Source: Stutzerimonas stutzeri KOS6
GTDB lineage: Bacteria > Pseudomonadota > Gammaproteobacteria > Pseudomonadales > Pseudomonadaceae
NCBI RefSeq assembly: GCF_000307775.2
Contig: NZ_KK020679.1
Location: 1-64,000 of the forward strand
DNA length: 64,000 nt
Direction: 5' to 3'
The first letter of the stretch is position 1. Each line of letters opens with the position of its first letter. The translations under genes and the position numbers were made by a program. Of this stretch, positions 23,811 through 32,068 are shown piece by piece. The notes beneath the pieces were generated by a model. That model had not been told where the DNA came from and ran no database searches. It saw only the letters and a list, made by a program, of their open reading frames with translations.

Positions 23811-23870
23811 TGAGTGTCGCCGGGCTCGACAGTGAATTGGGTGAACGCTCCTTGGCGCCGTTCTGGCGCG

Positions 23871-23898
23871 CCCCGATGTTCCGTAGTCGGGGTTTTTT
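23871..23898 (+). terminator. Intrinsic terminator in the pxpA-mcp spacer
   Basis: CCCCGA pairs with TCGGGG across a ten-base loop, followed by six T residues. No intact gene precedes it on this strand. A transcript starting near copy 2 of the motif would be under 100 bases long, with a second hairpin GGCGCC-gttct-GGCGC just before. It could be a small RNA or a leftover leader attenuator. Confidence 0.75.
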
Positions 23899-24058
23899 CG
23901 TTCCTTTCGAGTCGACTCGGCCCCTCGCTACCAGTCAATTGGGATGCCAAGGCAACGACTTGCCCAAGGCTCCGCGCCGGGCGCTGCTGCAGACGGGCGA
24001 GTGAGCCGGGTGGGCAGGGTGGGCGTTGTCCTGAGCTTTGACCGGTGATCGGACGCGG

Positions 24059-24220
24059 ATGCTCGCCAGACATGGCATGACCGTGATGCAGGACAGCGAG
24101 CCGCAACTGCGGCGTGGCTCGAACGAAGCGGGCCAGCAGCTCACCGAGGAATGGCTGACGCGAGCTGGCGGGGACCACGCGCAGATCATCGAGGCTTATT
24201 TCGACGGGCAGCCACGTTAG
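24059..24220 (+). pseudogene. 3' remnant of a TRAP transporter substrate-binding gene (dctP-like)
   Basis: About 53 codons translate to a peptide that resembles the extreme C-terminus of DctP proteins. Its LARHGMTVMQ, TEEWLTRAGGD and QIIEAYF align with LADNGMQVSG, TEEWLKRAGAD and KAILDSYQ at the end of the intact DctP at 28873-29850. The rest of a dctP gene is missing, and no signal peptide or ribosome site precedes it. It ends in TAG. It lies downstream of motif copy 2, as if a second TRAP operon once faced pxpABC and was lost by deletion. Confidence 0.75.
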
Positions 24221-24269
24221 CCGATACGCAAGTCCGGGTCGAGGACACGCCGAGCTGCTATCACCTCAC

Positions 24270-26153
24270 TCAGGCCAGTCGGAACTGGCTGGCGCTGCGT
24301 CCCAGCGCATCGACCTGGGAAGACAGCCCCTCAGTGTGGCCACCCAAGGTATGACGCAGTTCCTTGCTCTGCCCAGTATGAACATTGATGGTTTCCATCT
24401 TGCCGGCAATGTCCTCGGTTGTGGTGGAAACCTCCTCAATGGCGACCACCACCTGGTTCATCTCACTGGTGAGCCGCTCCATTGCCGAGGTAATGGAGGA
24501 GATGGCGTTGGCCACCTGAGCGGCATGCCGCTCGCTGTCGGCAGCCAAGTCCAGGCCGTTACTCATCAACTGGTGCATGTGGCGGGTCTGTTGCTGGAAC
24601 TCACCGACGATGGCGCTGATATCGGTAGTGGCCGAGACTGTCTTCTGTGCAAGCGAACGCACCTCATCGGCCACCACCGAGAAGCCACGCCCGGCGTCAC
24701 CCGCCCGTGCAGCCTCGATTGCCGCGTTGAGGGCGAGCAGGTTGGTCTGATCGGCCAGGCTGTTGATTACATCGACGATGCCGTTGACCCGGGCACTGCT
24801 CTGGCTGAGGGTATCGACCTGGCTGTGGGTGTCCTGGATCAGTTGAGCCAAGCGACTCATGCTGTCGACGCTGGCTGCGATCACCTCGCCGCCGTTGCGC
24901 GCGGCATCGTAGGCACTGGTCGTGGCGGTTCCGACTTGCGCCGTGCGCTGCGCCATGTCGTTTAGGGTGGTGCTGATCTGGTGCGAGGCCGACGCGGCCT
25001 GCTCGGTCTGGATTTCCACCTGGGTACTGTTATCTCCCAACTGGCGCATGGCATCGCCCAGGTGATGGTACAGGCGGCGCAGCTCGCCGTTGGCGCGCAC
25101 CACTTCGGTAACGATGCCGCCAATGCCCTGGATCATGCGGTTGGCTGCATCGGCCAATTGGTTAAACTCGTCGCGCGGGTTGCTCCCCACAGGCAGCTTG
25201 CCGGTGAGATCGCCGGAAGCGACCTGGCTCAGCAACAGGATGGCGTTGCGCAGGCGCGTAACCAGGGTGCGTGAAGCCTGCAGCAAGGTGAAACAGAGTA
25301 GGGCGGCGACAGCGAGGAAACTCAGCCCCATGATCCACAGTGCGGAAAGTCGAGCCTGTGCAGCCTCCTGTGTACGGCGCAGCAACAGGCCGCTTTGCAG
25401 TGCTTGTGCCTGTTCTTCGATGCGTGCCTGCAGTTGCTCGCCGAGTTGGCGCAGGTGCTGATTGGTCGCGTTGATTCGCTCGATATTGCCATGGATATCA
25501 GTGAACGCCTGGGCATAGCCCTGCACGTTTTTGCCAATCGGCGTGTCCTGCCATTCAAGGTCTGCGATCTGTTCCTGCAATTTGCCGATGGCCGTCAGGG
25601 CAATCTGGGCGAAAGCCGGATCGAAGGTCGACAGATAGTCACGCTGGCTACTCAGGGCACTGATAATGAAGGGTTTGATCAGGTCGAAGCTGATCGCTTC
25701 CAGCGCCTTGCCTTTCTCCTTCAACGTTTTGCGCTGGCCTTCGAAGGGTGTCAGGCCCAGGGTCTGATTTAGGCTCAGCCAGTGGCGCTGTTGGGCCAGT
25801 TCTTCCAGCAGCACGGTCTGGATCTGCTGGGCGTGTTGCAAGGTGGCGTCATCTTCCAGCGCTTGAGCTTGCGCCAACAGTTGTCCGATGAGTTCTTGCA
25901 GCTCAACGAGACCGCTATTGAAGTCCTCTTGCAAATCGGGGGTGATCCGCTGGCGCAGTGCGTTCTGTTGCCACCAGCGGTTCATCAGCTGGGTACTGGC
26001 GCTGGCATAGGCAGCCGCTTGTTCCCTTGCCTGCAATGCACTGCTGACGCTATGACTGGCCCACAACGAGGCGGCTGCCATGAGTATCAGGCTGGTCAGG
26101 GTGAGCGCGATAAGGGCTCGGAATTTTTGTTGCCAGGACAATAAAAAGCTCAC
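24270..26153 (-). CDS. Methyl-accepting chemotaxis protein
   Basis: A 627-residue chemoreceptor. A first membrane helix (residues ~13-33) is followed by a mainly helical periplasmic domain of about 235 residues, a size suiting a helical bimodular (HBM) sensor. Then come a second helix ([20 protein letters not shown]), a HAMP domain and a signalling domain with the conserved tip [20 protein letters not shown]. There is no CheR-docking pentapeptide at the C-terminus. Placed between pxpABC and an OprD-family porin, it may sense the compound this locus takes up, but the ligand cannot be read from sequence. Confidence 0.93.
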   Translation of the reverse strand: MSFLLSWQQKFRALIALTLTSLILMAAASLWASHSVSSALQAREQAAAYASASTQLMNRWWQQNALRQRITPDLQEDFNSGLVELQELIGQLLAQAQALEDDATLQHAQQIQTVLLEELAQQRHWLSLNQTLGLTPFEGQRKTLKEKGKALEAISFDLIKPFIISALSSQRDYLSTFDPAFAQIALTAIGKLQEQIADLEWQDTPIGKNVQGYAQAFTDIHGNIERINATNQHLRQLGEQLQARIEEQAQALQSGLLLRRTQEAAQARLSALWIMGLSFLAVAALLCFTLLQASRTLVTRLRNAILLLSQVASGDLTGKLPVGSNPRDEFNQLADAANRMIQGIGGIVTEVVRANGELRRLYHHLGDAMRQLGDNSTQVEIQTEQAASASHQISTTLNDMAQRTAQVGTATTSAYDAARNGGEVIAASVDSMSRLAQLIQDTHSQVDTLSQSSARVNGIVDVINSLADQTNLLALNAAIEAARAGDAGRGFSVVADEVRSLAQKTVSATTDISAIVGEFQQQTRHMHQLMSNGLDLAADSERHAAQVANAISSITSAMERLTSEMNQVVVAIEEVSTTTEDIAGKMETINVHTGQSKELRHTLGGHTEGLSSQVDALGRSASQFRLA

Positions 26154-26225
26154 GGTAACGCCTCGCCATCTTGCTTTCCGAGAAACGCGAGCGGGGCCGC
26201 GGGGACCCCGTCATTAGTTGAGTAC

Positions 26226-27449
26226 TTACCAAAGCGCCATGGTGTAGCTGAGAATCAGGCGATTCTCGTCAATATCGTTGCCGAAATTGGAGCGAACGGT
26301 AGCGTTACGCCATTTCAGCCCCAGGTTCTTCAGTGGACCGCTCTGCACCACGTAGGCGATATCGGTATTGCGTTCCCATTCCTTGCCTTCGCTGCTGCGG
26401 CCGGCGACTTCGACGTTGTCACCGGATATATAGCGGGTCATGAAGGTCAGGCCGGGTATGCCGATGCTGGCGAAGTTGTAGTCGTAGCGCATTTGCCAGG
26501 AGCGCTCTTCAATGTTGGCGAAATCATTGATCTGCACAAAGTTGACCAGGAAGGGGTCGCTGCTGGCGATATAGGGAAACGGATCGTCACCGCTCATGCG
26601 CTGGTAACCCGCGCCGAGGGCATGACCGCCCAGGCTGTAGGTGAACATGGCGCCGAATGCCTTGTTGTCGAGATCGCGGAAGTTGCCGTCCTCGCGGCTT
26701 TGCGAGTAACGCAGGTCGGTCTTGAACGACTGGCCGTCACCTAGAGGCAGTACATGTACCATGGTGCCGTAGTACTGCTGGTAGATGTCCTCGAGGGTGC
26801 CGTAGTGCAGGCCTGCGGTAAGTTGCGGGGTAATCTTGTATTCGCCGCCGCCGAACGCGAAGGCGTCACTGCTGCCGCCGATGCGGTTGCCGGTCATCTC
26901 GGTGTAATCGGTGGAGCTGTTGGCCTTGATACGGTTGATCTTGCCGCCTTGCAAGGTCAGGTTGTCGATTTCCTGAACGTTGAGTAGTGCACCCTGAAAG
27001 GTCTGCAGCAGCAGGCGTGAGTCGTTGGCCGAGACGATCGGGCTGCGAAAGTGCAGGGCGCCGAGTTTCAGCGTGCTGTTGGAAAGCTTCACCTTGCCGG
27101 TCAGGCCGAGCTTGGAGTATTCGTCCTGCGAACCGCCAGAGCCATCGGCAGGGAGCAGGCCGCTACCGGCTGTGCCGTCGCCGGAGTCAAGCTTCAGACC
27201 GAGCATCGCCAATGCATCGATACCGAAGCCGACGGTGCCCTCGGTGTAGCCCGACTCCATGCGCAGCAGAAAGCCCTGCGCCCATTCCTCGGCCTTGTCA
27301 CGGGCGCCGCTCTGGCGGAAGTCACGGTTGAAATAGAAGTTGCGCATCTCGACGCTGGCCTTGCTGTCGGCCATGAAGTCGGCATGCGCCAGCGTTGGCA
27401 GGCCACTGCCGAGCAGCAGTGCGGACGCCAATGGGTAATGGGGTTTCAT
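26226..27449 (-). CDS. OprD-family outer membrane porin
   Basis: Substrate-specific 18-stranded porin of 407 residues. A signal peptide (MKPHYPLASALLLGSGLPTLAHA) is followed by the OprD-family opening ASVEMRNFYFNRDF, the GFGIDALAMLGLKLD segment and the C-terminal strands KNLGLKWRNATVRSN and LILSYTMALW ending in an aromatic residue. Start set at 27449, with CAGGAGA upstream; the longer frame lacks a signal peptide. It is a paralogue of the porin at 48335. It is divergent from the LysR gene and carries the regulon motif 127 bases upstream, so it probably feeds the TRAP transporter. Confidence 0.92.
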   Translation of the reverse strand: MKPHYPLASALLLGSGLPTLAHADFMADSKASVEMRNFYFNRDFRQSGARDKAEEWAQGFLLRMESGYTEGTVGFGIDALAMLGLKLDSGDGTAGSGLLPADGSGGSQDEYSKLGLTGKVKLSNSTLKLGALHFRSPIVSANDSRLLLQTFQGALLNVQEIDNLTLQGGKINRIKANSSTDYTEMTGNRIGGSSDAFAFGGGEYKITPQLTAGLHYGTLEDIYQQYYGTMVHVLPLGDGQSFKTDLRYSQSREDGNFRDLDNKAFGAMFTYSLGGHALGAGYQRMSGDDPFPYIASSDPFLVNFVQINDFANIEERSWQMRYDYNFASIGIPGLTFMTRYISGDNVEVAGRSSEGKEWERNTDIAYVVQSGPLKNLGLKWRNATVRSNFGNDIDENRLILSYTMALW

Positions 27450-27575
27450 GGTTGCGGTGTCTCCTGTTGGGGGCGCGCAGCGGCGAGAGCGGCTGCTTGG
27501 CAGAGCGCGTTTTGAATGATGTTGTTGTGGTCTGCGCAGAGCGCGACGCCATTCTTCAAAGCGTTGTTCGCCTGC

Positions 27576-27621
27576 GTCCAACGAGAAAAAACAGGGGCCC
27601 GGCGATAGGAAAAATCATCCG
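27576..27621 (-). promoter_or_regulatory. Regulon motif copy 3, porin-LysR divergent region
   Basis: The minus strand reads ATTTTTCCTATC, about 11 bases, then GTTTTTTCTCGTTGGAC. This copy lies between the porin and the LysR-type regulator, the usual place for a LysR operator. The same pattern lies upstream of pxpA, the dctP remnant and dctP. Confidence 0.6.
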
Positions 27622-27720
27622 CCGCGCGAAAAACCTCTGGCATGCAACCTGCTACGCCTGAAGCTGCGTGGGTGCTGGTGATCAGGCCCTGATGAGCACA
27701 TTGCGAAGAGGCATCGCGGC

Positions 27721-28665
27721 ATGAATCTGAGATTTCTCGAAACCTTCGTTTGGGTGGCGCGGCTCAAGAGCTTCCGCCTGACAGCCGAGAAGCTGTTCAG
27801 CACCCAGGCATCCATTTCCAGCCGTATCGCTGCGCTCGAAGATGAACTTGGCACCCGTCTTTTTCTACGTGACTCCAAGGGCGTATCGCTGACTCCGGAA
27901 GGACAGAAGGTGCTCGAATATGCTGAACGCATGATCGACACCATGCAGGCCTTGAAACAGTCGATCAGCGATACCGGAAACATTCAGGGGTGTATCCGCG
28001 TCGGGGCGATGGATACCGTCATTCACACCTGGTTGAGTCCGTTCGTAACACTGGTGATGGAACGCTACCCCGCGGTGGAGATCGAGCTGACTGCCGACAC
28101 GGCACGCAACCTCAACGAGCAGTTGCTCAAGGGTTATCTGGATATCGTTTTCCAGACCGACATGGTTAATGGCGACAGTGTGCGCAATCTGGAGCTGGCC
28201 GCATTCCCGGTTCGCTGGATCGTGCCAACCGGTTCGCTGTACCACCGTCGCTACGCCTCGATGGAGGAATTGGCACGCGAGCGCATCATTACCTTCTCGA
28301 AGAACTCACGGCCGCATCAGGACATTCTCAATCTGCTGCATGCGGGCAGCGTCAGCGCGCCTCGCATCAACTGCGTCAATTCGATCGCCGCGATGACCCG
28401 TCTGATCCGTGACGGTTTCGGTATCGGTGCGCTGCCGCCAGCCTTGGTGCATGACGAACTCAAGCAAGGGTTGCTGAGCATTCTCGATGAGGTTCCCGAG
28501 CCGCCGTCTCTGCCAGTGGTTGCCACCTGGCGCACGGGTGTGGGCCTGGAACTCACTGAGGACATCATCGCTCTGGCCTGCGAGGCACTGGATGCCTATG
28601 CCGAAGAAATGGGCGAAGCCTGCATGGCGCGAGTCGCGCCAGTGCCCGAGCAGCAGAGCGCCTGA
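27721..28665 (+). CDS. LysR-family transcriptional regulator
   Basis: A 314-residue LysR-type regulator. The N-terminal helix-turn-helix is seen in MNLRFLETFVWVARLKSFRL and QASISSRIAALEDELGTRLF. A substrate-binding domain follows, including GCIRVGAMDTVIHTW and GFGIGALPPALV. It is divergent from the porin and directly upstream of dctPQM. The four shared motif copies around it make it the best candidate regulator of the porin, pxpABC and the TRAP transporter. Its inducer is unknown; 5-oxoproline is a guess from context. GAAGAGG precedes the ATG. Confidence 0.93.
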   Translation: MNLRFLETFVWVARLKSFRLTAEKLFSTQASISSRIAALEDELGTRLFLRDSKGVSLTPEGQKVLEYAERMIDTMQALKQSISDTGNIQGCIRVGAMDTVIHTWLSPFVTLVMERYPAVEIELTADTARNLNEQLLKGYLDIVFQTDMVNGDSVRNLELAAFPVRWIVPTGSLYHRRYASMEELARERIITFSKNSRPHQDILNLLHAGSVSAPRINCVNSIAAMTRLIRDGFGIGALPPALVHDELKQGLLSILDEVPEPPSLPVVATWRTGVGLELTEDIIALACEALDAYAEEMGEACMARVAPVPEQQSA

Positions 28666-28752
28666 TCACCTTCAATCAATAGCCAGCGGGCCCGGAAACG
28701 GCTGCTCGCTGCTGGTGCATTGGCTAGGGAAATGCCCCTTTTCATCCCATAA

Positions 28753-28793
28753 CGATTTCCGATCATGCGCCTCCGGTTTTTCTAGTTGGACAG
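28753..28793 (+). promoter_or_regulatory. Regulon motif copy 4, upstream of dctP
   Basis: GATTTCCGATC is followed by CCGGTTTTTCTAGTTGGACAG, ending 79 bases before the dctP start. The last 21 bases match copy 2 at 18 positions. Copies 1 and 4 lie at nearly the same distance from their start codons. Confidence 0.6.
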
Positions 28794-28872
28794 GGTCGGG
28801 CGATGCGCTGAGACTCGAAATCGTCTTCCAACGCGCTTCGCTGCGCACAAAAACAATGAACAGGAGAGCACC

Positions 28873-29850
28873 ATGAAAAGCATCGCATCGCGTTTCGCCT
28901 TTACCGCTTTGGCTTGCGCAGTGAGCTTCGGTACACAGGCTGCCGAACGCTGGAACATGAGTACCGAGAACCCCGATGGCAATTTCATCACCACCGTGGC
29001 CAAGGAATTCGCACAGGACGTCGAGAAGGCCAGCAGCGGCGAGTTGCAGATTCGTGTGCATGCCAACTCTGTGCTGTTCAAGCGTCCGGAGGTCAAGCGC
29101 GCTGTACAGACCGGCCAGATACAGGTGGGTGACGTGCTGATGTCGGTGCTTGGCAACGAAGATCCAATCTTTGAAGTCGACAGCGTGCCGTTCCTGGTAC
29201 GCAACTACGAGCAGGCTCAGGCATTGTGGGAAGCGAGCCGACCGGCCGTGGAAGAGCGCCTGGCCAAGCAGGGCATCAAGCTGCTGTACGCCATGCCCTG
29301 GTCCCCGCAAAGCATCTTTACCAAGACGCCGGTAGCGAGCATGGATGACTTCAAGGGCATGAAATTCCGCGCCTACAACCCAGCGACTTCGCGCATGACC
29401 GAGCTGATGGGCGCAGTGCCGACCGTGATTCAGACCGGCGAGATCCCGCAGGCCTTCAGCACCGGCATGATCAACGGAATGCTCACCTCGCCGACCACCG
29501 GTGTGGATTCCCAAGCCTGGGATTTTTCCTCCTACTACTATGACGTCAAGGCATTCATTCCGAAGAACTTCGTCATCGTCAACGCCCGTGCCTTCGCCCG
29601 CCTGCCGGAAGCTACCCAGACGGCCGTGCTGGATGCTGCCAAGCGTGCCGAGGAGCGTGGCTGGGCGATTGCCCAGGAGAAGACCGGCGAGCTGGTCAAG
29701 ACCTTGGCCGACAACGGCATGCAGGTATCCGGGCAGGCCCCATCGGCGGTGGAGAGCGGCTTCGAGCAGATCGGTAAGACCATGACCGAAGAGTGGCTCA
29801 AGCGCGCCGGTGCAGATGGCAAGGCGATTCTCGATAGCTACCAGCGTTGA
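28873..29850 (+). CDS. dctP: TRAP transporter substrate-binding protein
   Basis: Periplasmic receptor of a TRAP transporter, 325 residues. The signal peptide is MKSIASRFAFTALACAVSFG with cleavage after QAA. The DctP-family core shows GELQIRVHANSVLF, TGQIQVGDVLMSVLGNEDP, KGMKFRAYNPATSRM and EIPQAFSTGMINGMLTSP. The Arg in the KFRAYN segment is the residue that usually binds a carboxylate, so the ligand is probably an organic acid. CAGGAGAG precedes the ATG; in-frame codons upstream are not used. Whether it binds 5-oxoproline is inferred only from the shared motif with pxpABC. Confidence 0.93.
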   Translation: MKSIASRFAFTALACAVSFGTQAAERWNMSTENPDGNFITTVAKEFAQDVEKASSGELQIRVHANSVLFKRPEVKRAVQTGQIQVGDVLMSVLGNEDPIFEVDSVPFLVRNYEQAQALWEASRPAVEERLAKQGIKLLYAMPWSPQSIFTKTPVASMDDFKGMKFRAYNPATSRMTELMGAVPTVIQTGEIPQAFSTGMINGMLTSPTTGVDSQAWDFSSYYYDVKAFIPKNFVIVNARAFARLPEATQTAVLDAAKRAEERGWAIAQEKTGELVKTLADNGMQVSGQAPSAVESGFEQIGKTMTEEWLKRAGADGKAILDSYQR

Positions 29851-29857
29851 CTCTGCT

Positions 29858-29890
29858 GCCCGCCGCCATGGTTGCGGCGGGCTTTTCTTG
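29858..29890 (+). terminator. Intercistronic hairpin between dctP and dctQ
   Basis: A perfect 9-bp stem GCCCGCCGC / GCGGCGGGC with a seven-base loop is followed by TTTTCTT, eight bases after the dctP stop. It should end part of the transcripts and keep the binding protein in excess over the membrane subunits, as often seen in TRAP and ABC operons. Confidence 0.8.
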
Positions 29891-29916
29891 TGCCTTGCCC
29901 AGGGAGCCCGTTGTTC

Positions 29917-30423
29917 ATGACCCCACTGCACAAGCTCTATACCCTGTCCGGATGGTTGTCCGGCGTGTTTCTTGTCCTGATCTGCCTGCTGGTCGTGGCG
30001 CAGATCGTGGCCCGCCAATTGGGCACCATGGTGCCCGCCGCCGATGAGTTCGCCGCCTACGCGATGGCGGCGTCGGGTTTTCTCGCCTTGCCCTATGCGC
30101 TGCAGCGTGGTGCCCATATCCGCGTGGAGCTGTTGCTGCGCCTGCTACCCGCTGGCGGGCACCGTGTGGTTGATGTCCTGACCACGCTGGTTGGTCTGTG
30201 TATCGCCACTTACTTGGCCTGGTACTGCGCGTTGTTCGTTATGGAGTCCTACGAGTTCAAGGAAGTGTCGTCCGGCCTGTTGCCTATTCCCATGTGGCTG
30301 CCGCAGTTGCCGATGCTGCTCGGCACGCTGATTCTGGTAGTGGCAATGGTCGAGCGCCTGGTGCTGATCTGCCAGGGCAAGCGTTTCGAAGCCGCCGAAG
30401 CCGGTACGGCGATGAGCGAGTGA
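29917..30423 (+). CDS. dctQ: TRAP transporter small permease subunit
   Basis: A 168-residue membrane protein with four predicted helices (SGVFLVLICLLVVAQIVARQ; AAYAMAASGFLALPYAL; VLTTLVGLCIATYLAWYCAL; LPMLLGTLILVVAMVERL). It has the DctQ hallmarks DEFAAYAMAASGFLALPYAL and RGAHIRVELLLRLL. Start chosen at 29917 (MTPLHKLYTLSG), with GGGAG upstream; fifteen upstream codons overlap the terminator stem and are unlikely to be coding. Pairs with DctM. Confidence 0.9.
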   Translation: MTPLHKLYTLSGWLSGVFLVLICLLVVAQIVARQLGTMVPAADEFAAYAMAASGFLALPYALQRGAHIRVELLLRLLPAGGHRVVDVLTTLVGLCIATYLAWYCALFVMESYEFKEVSSGLLPIPMWLPQLPMLLGTLILVVAMVERLVLICQGKRFEAAEAGTAMSE

Positions 30424-30479
30424 GCCCGCAGGCTTGACCTTAATTGCGGCGATCGCCGCACTGCATTCGTGAGTGAACC

Positions 30480-31784
30480 GTGGACTACACAATTATTACA
30501 ATCACCTTGCTGCTGGCACTGTTCGTGCTGCTTGGCAGCGGCGTCTGGGTTGCCCTGTCGTTGCTCGGCGTCGGCATCATCGGCATGGAGCTGTTCGGCG
30601 GGGCGCCGGCCGGTTCGATCCTCGCCTCCACCAGTTGGGCTTCCAGTGCCAGCTGGACGTTGACGGCGCTGCCGCTGTTCATCTGGATGGGCGAGATTCT
30701 CTATCGCACACGGCTTTCCGAAGACATGTTCAACGGTTTGGCGCCCTGGATGCGTGGCCTTCCGGGGCGACTGCTGCATGTCAACGTGTTCGGCTGCGGC
30801 ATGTTCGCTGCGGTCAGTGGGTCTTCCGCTGCCACAGCTGCCACCATTGGTCGCATCTCCCTGCCCGAGCTGAAGTCGCGCGGTTACCCGGAGTCCATCG
30901 CCATGGGCTCGCTGGCCGGTGCCGGCACGCTCGGCCTGCTGATTCCACCGTCGATCATGATGATCGTCTACGGTGTGGCGGCCCAGGTGTCGATCTCGCG
31001 CCTGTTCATCGCCGGCATCCTGCCAGGCCTCTTGCTGCTGGCAATCTTCAGCGGCTACCTGATGCTCTGGTCTGCCTGCAATCGCAGCAAGCTGCCGGAA
31101 GAGGGCGAGCGCCTGCCGTTCATGGAGAAGCTGCGTCGCGCCAAGCTGCTGATCCCGGTGCTGGGCCTGATCATCGCGGTGATCGGTTCGATTTATGGCG
31201 GCATCGCGACGGCCACCGAGGCTGCTGCAGTCGGTGTGGTCGGTGCGCTGCTGATCGCGCTGTGTTCCGGAGCGCTGACCCGGGACACTTTCATGGCCAG
31301 CCTGATGGGCGCGGTGTCCACCTCGTGCATGATCTTCTTCATCCTGCTCGGTGCGGCGTACCTGACCTCGGCCATGAGCTTCACCGGACTACCGGCGGCG
31401 CTGGCAGACTGGATCATCGCCAAGCAGCTGTCGCCTTATCTGTTGCTGCTGGCGCTAACGTTGTTCTTTATCGCCCTAGGCTGCTTCCTAGATGGCATCT
31501 CGATCATCCTGCTCACCACCGCGGTGATCCTGCCGGCGGTGCAGGCTGCCGGAATCGATCTGCTGTGGTTCGGTATCTTCGTCATTCTGGTGGTGGAAAT
31601 GGCGCAGATCACCCCACCGGTGGGCTTCAACCTGTTCGTCATCCAGAACCTTACCGGGCGCAACCTGGGAGCGGTGGCACGGGCCAGCTTCCCGTTCTTC
31701 CTCCTGCTGGTGCTGGCAGCGATCCTGATCACGCTGTTCCCGCAGATCGTACTGGGCCTGCCCGAAGCCATGCGCGGCACATGA
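30480..31784 (+). CDS. dctM: TRAP transporter large permease subunit
   Basis: A 434-residue polytopic permease of the TRAP DctM family, carrying the substrate and sodium sites. Recognisable stretches are LPLFIWMGEIL, FGCGMFAAVSGSSAATAATI, GSLAGAGTLGLLIPPSIMMI and EMAQITPPVGFNLFVIQ. It begins with GTG at 30480 (MDYTIITITLLL after initiation), 57 bases after dctQ, with only a weak GAG upstream. Last gene of dctPQM. Confidence 0.93.
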   Translation: MDYTIITITLLLALFVLLGSGVWVALSLLGVGIIGMELFGGAPAGSILASTSWASSASWTLTALPLFIWMGEILYRTRLSEDMFNGLAPWMRGLPGRLLHVNVFGCGMFAAVSGSSAATAATIGRISLPELKSRGYPESIAMGSLAGAGTLGLLIPPSIMMIVYGVAAQVSISRLFIAGILPGLLLLAIFSGYLMLWSACNRSKLPEEGERLPFMEKLRRAKLLIPVLGLIIAVIGSIYGGIATATEAAAVGVVGALLIALCSGALTRDTFMASLMGAVSTSCMIFFILLGAAYLTSAMSFTGLPAALADWIIAKQLSPYLLLLALTLFFIALGCFLDGISIILLTTAVILPAVQAAGIDLLWFGIFVILVVEMAQITPPVGFNLFVIQNLTGRNLGAVARASFPFFLLLVLAAILITLFPQIVLGLPEAMRGT

Positions 31785-31793
31785 GCTCACAGC

Positions 31794-31835
31794 ATGGCCC
31801 GTTCACTCTCCTGTGGCGCGGGCCATGGCTTTTTC
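31794..31835 (+). terminator. Terminator after dctM
   Basis: ATGGCCCG pairs with CGGGCCAT across a 17-base loop and is followed by GGC and five T residues, directly after the dctM stop. The remaining ~230 bases up to gdhB hold no gene that I can see. Confidence 0.75.
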
Positions 31836-32068
31836 CTTCTTTGCACCGGGTCGGTACAGCCCTGAAAGGATGTGTCGTGCCGCCGCAAGCGGCTGTGGGG
31901 CGTCCCTGGTTAAGCTCGTCGGCTTATAGATGACCAATCGGTCGCTCTCTTCACGCCGGTCCGCATGCGACTCGCAAGTGTCATTGTCGTTTCATGGACT
32001 AACGTTGAACTAACACCTGCGGCAGCGAAACAGATTACTGTCGAACCATCAGCCAATCGGAGCCATAC

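Noticed and set aside
23810..24041. Short open frames between the terminator and the dctP remnant
   Set aside because: They overlap in different frames, cross the terminator hairpin, and show no similarity to DctP or other families.
28785..28815. Reading GTTGGAC of the shared motif as a -35 box of a sigma-70 promoter
   Set aside because: At 16-18 bases downstream none of the four copies has a matching -10 element, so an operator is more likely than a core promoter.
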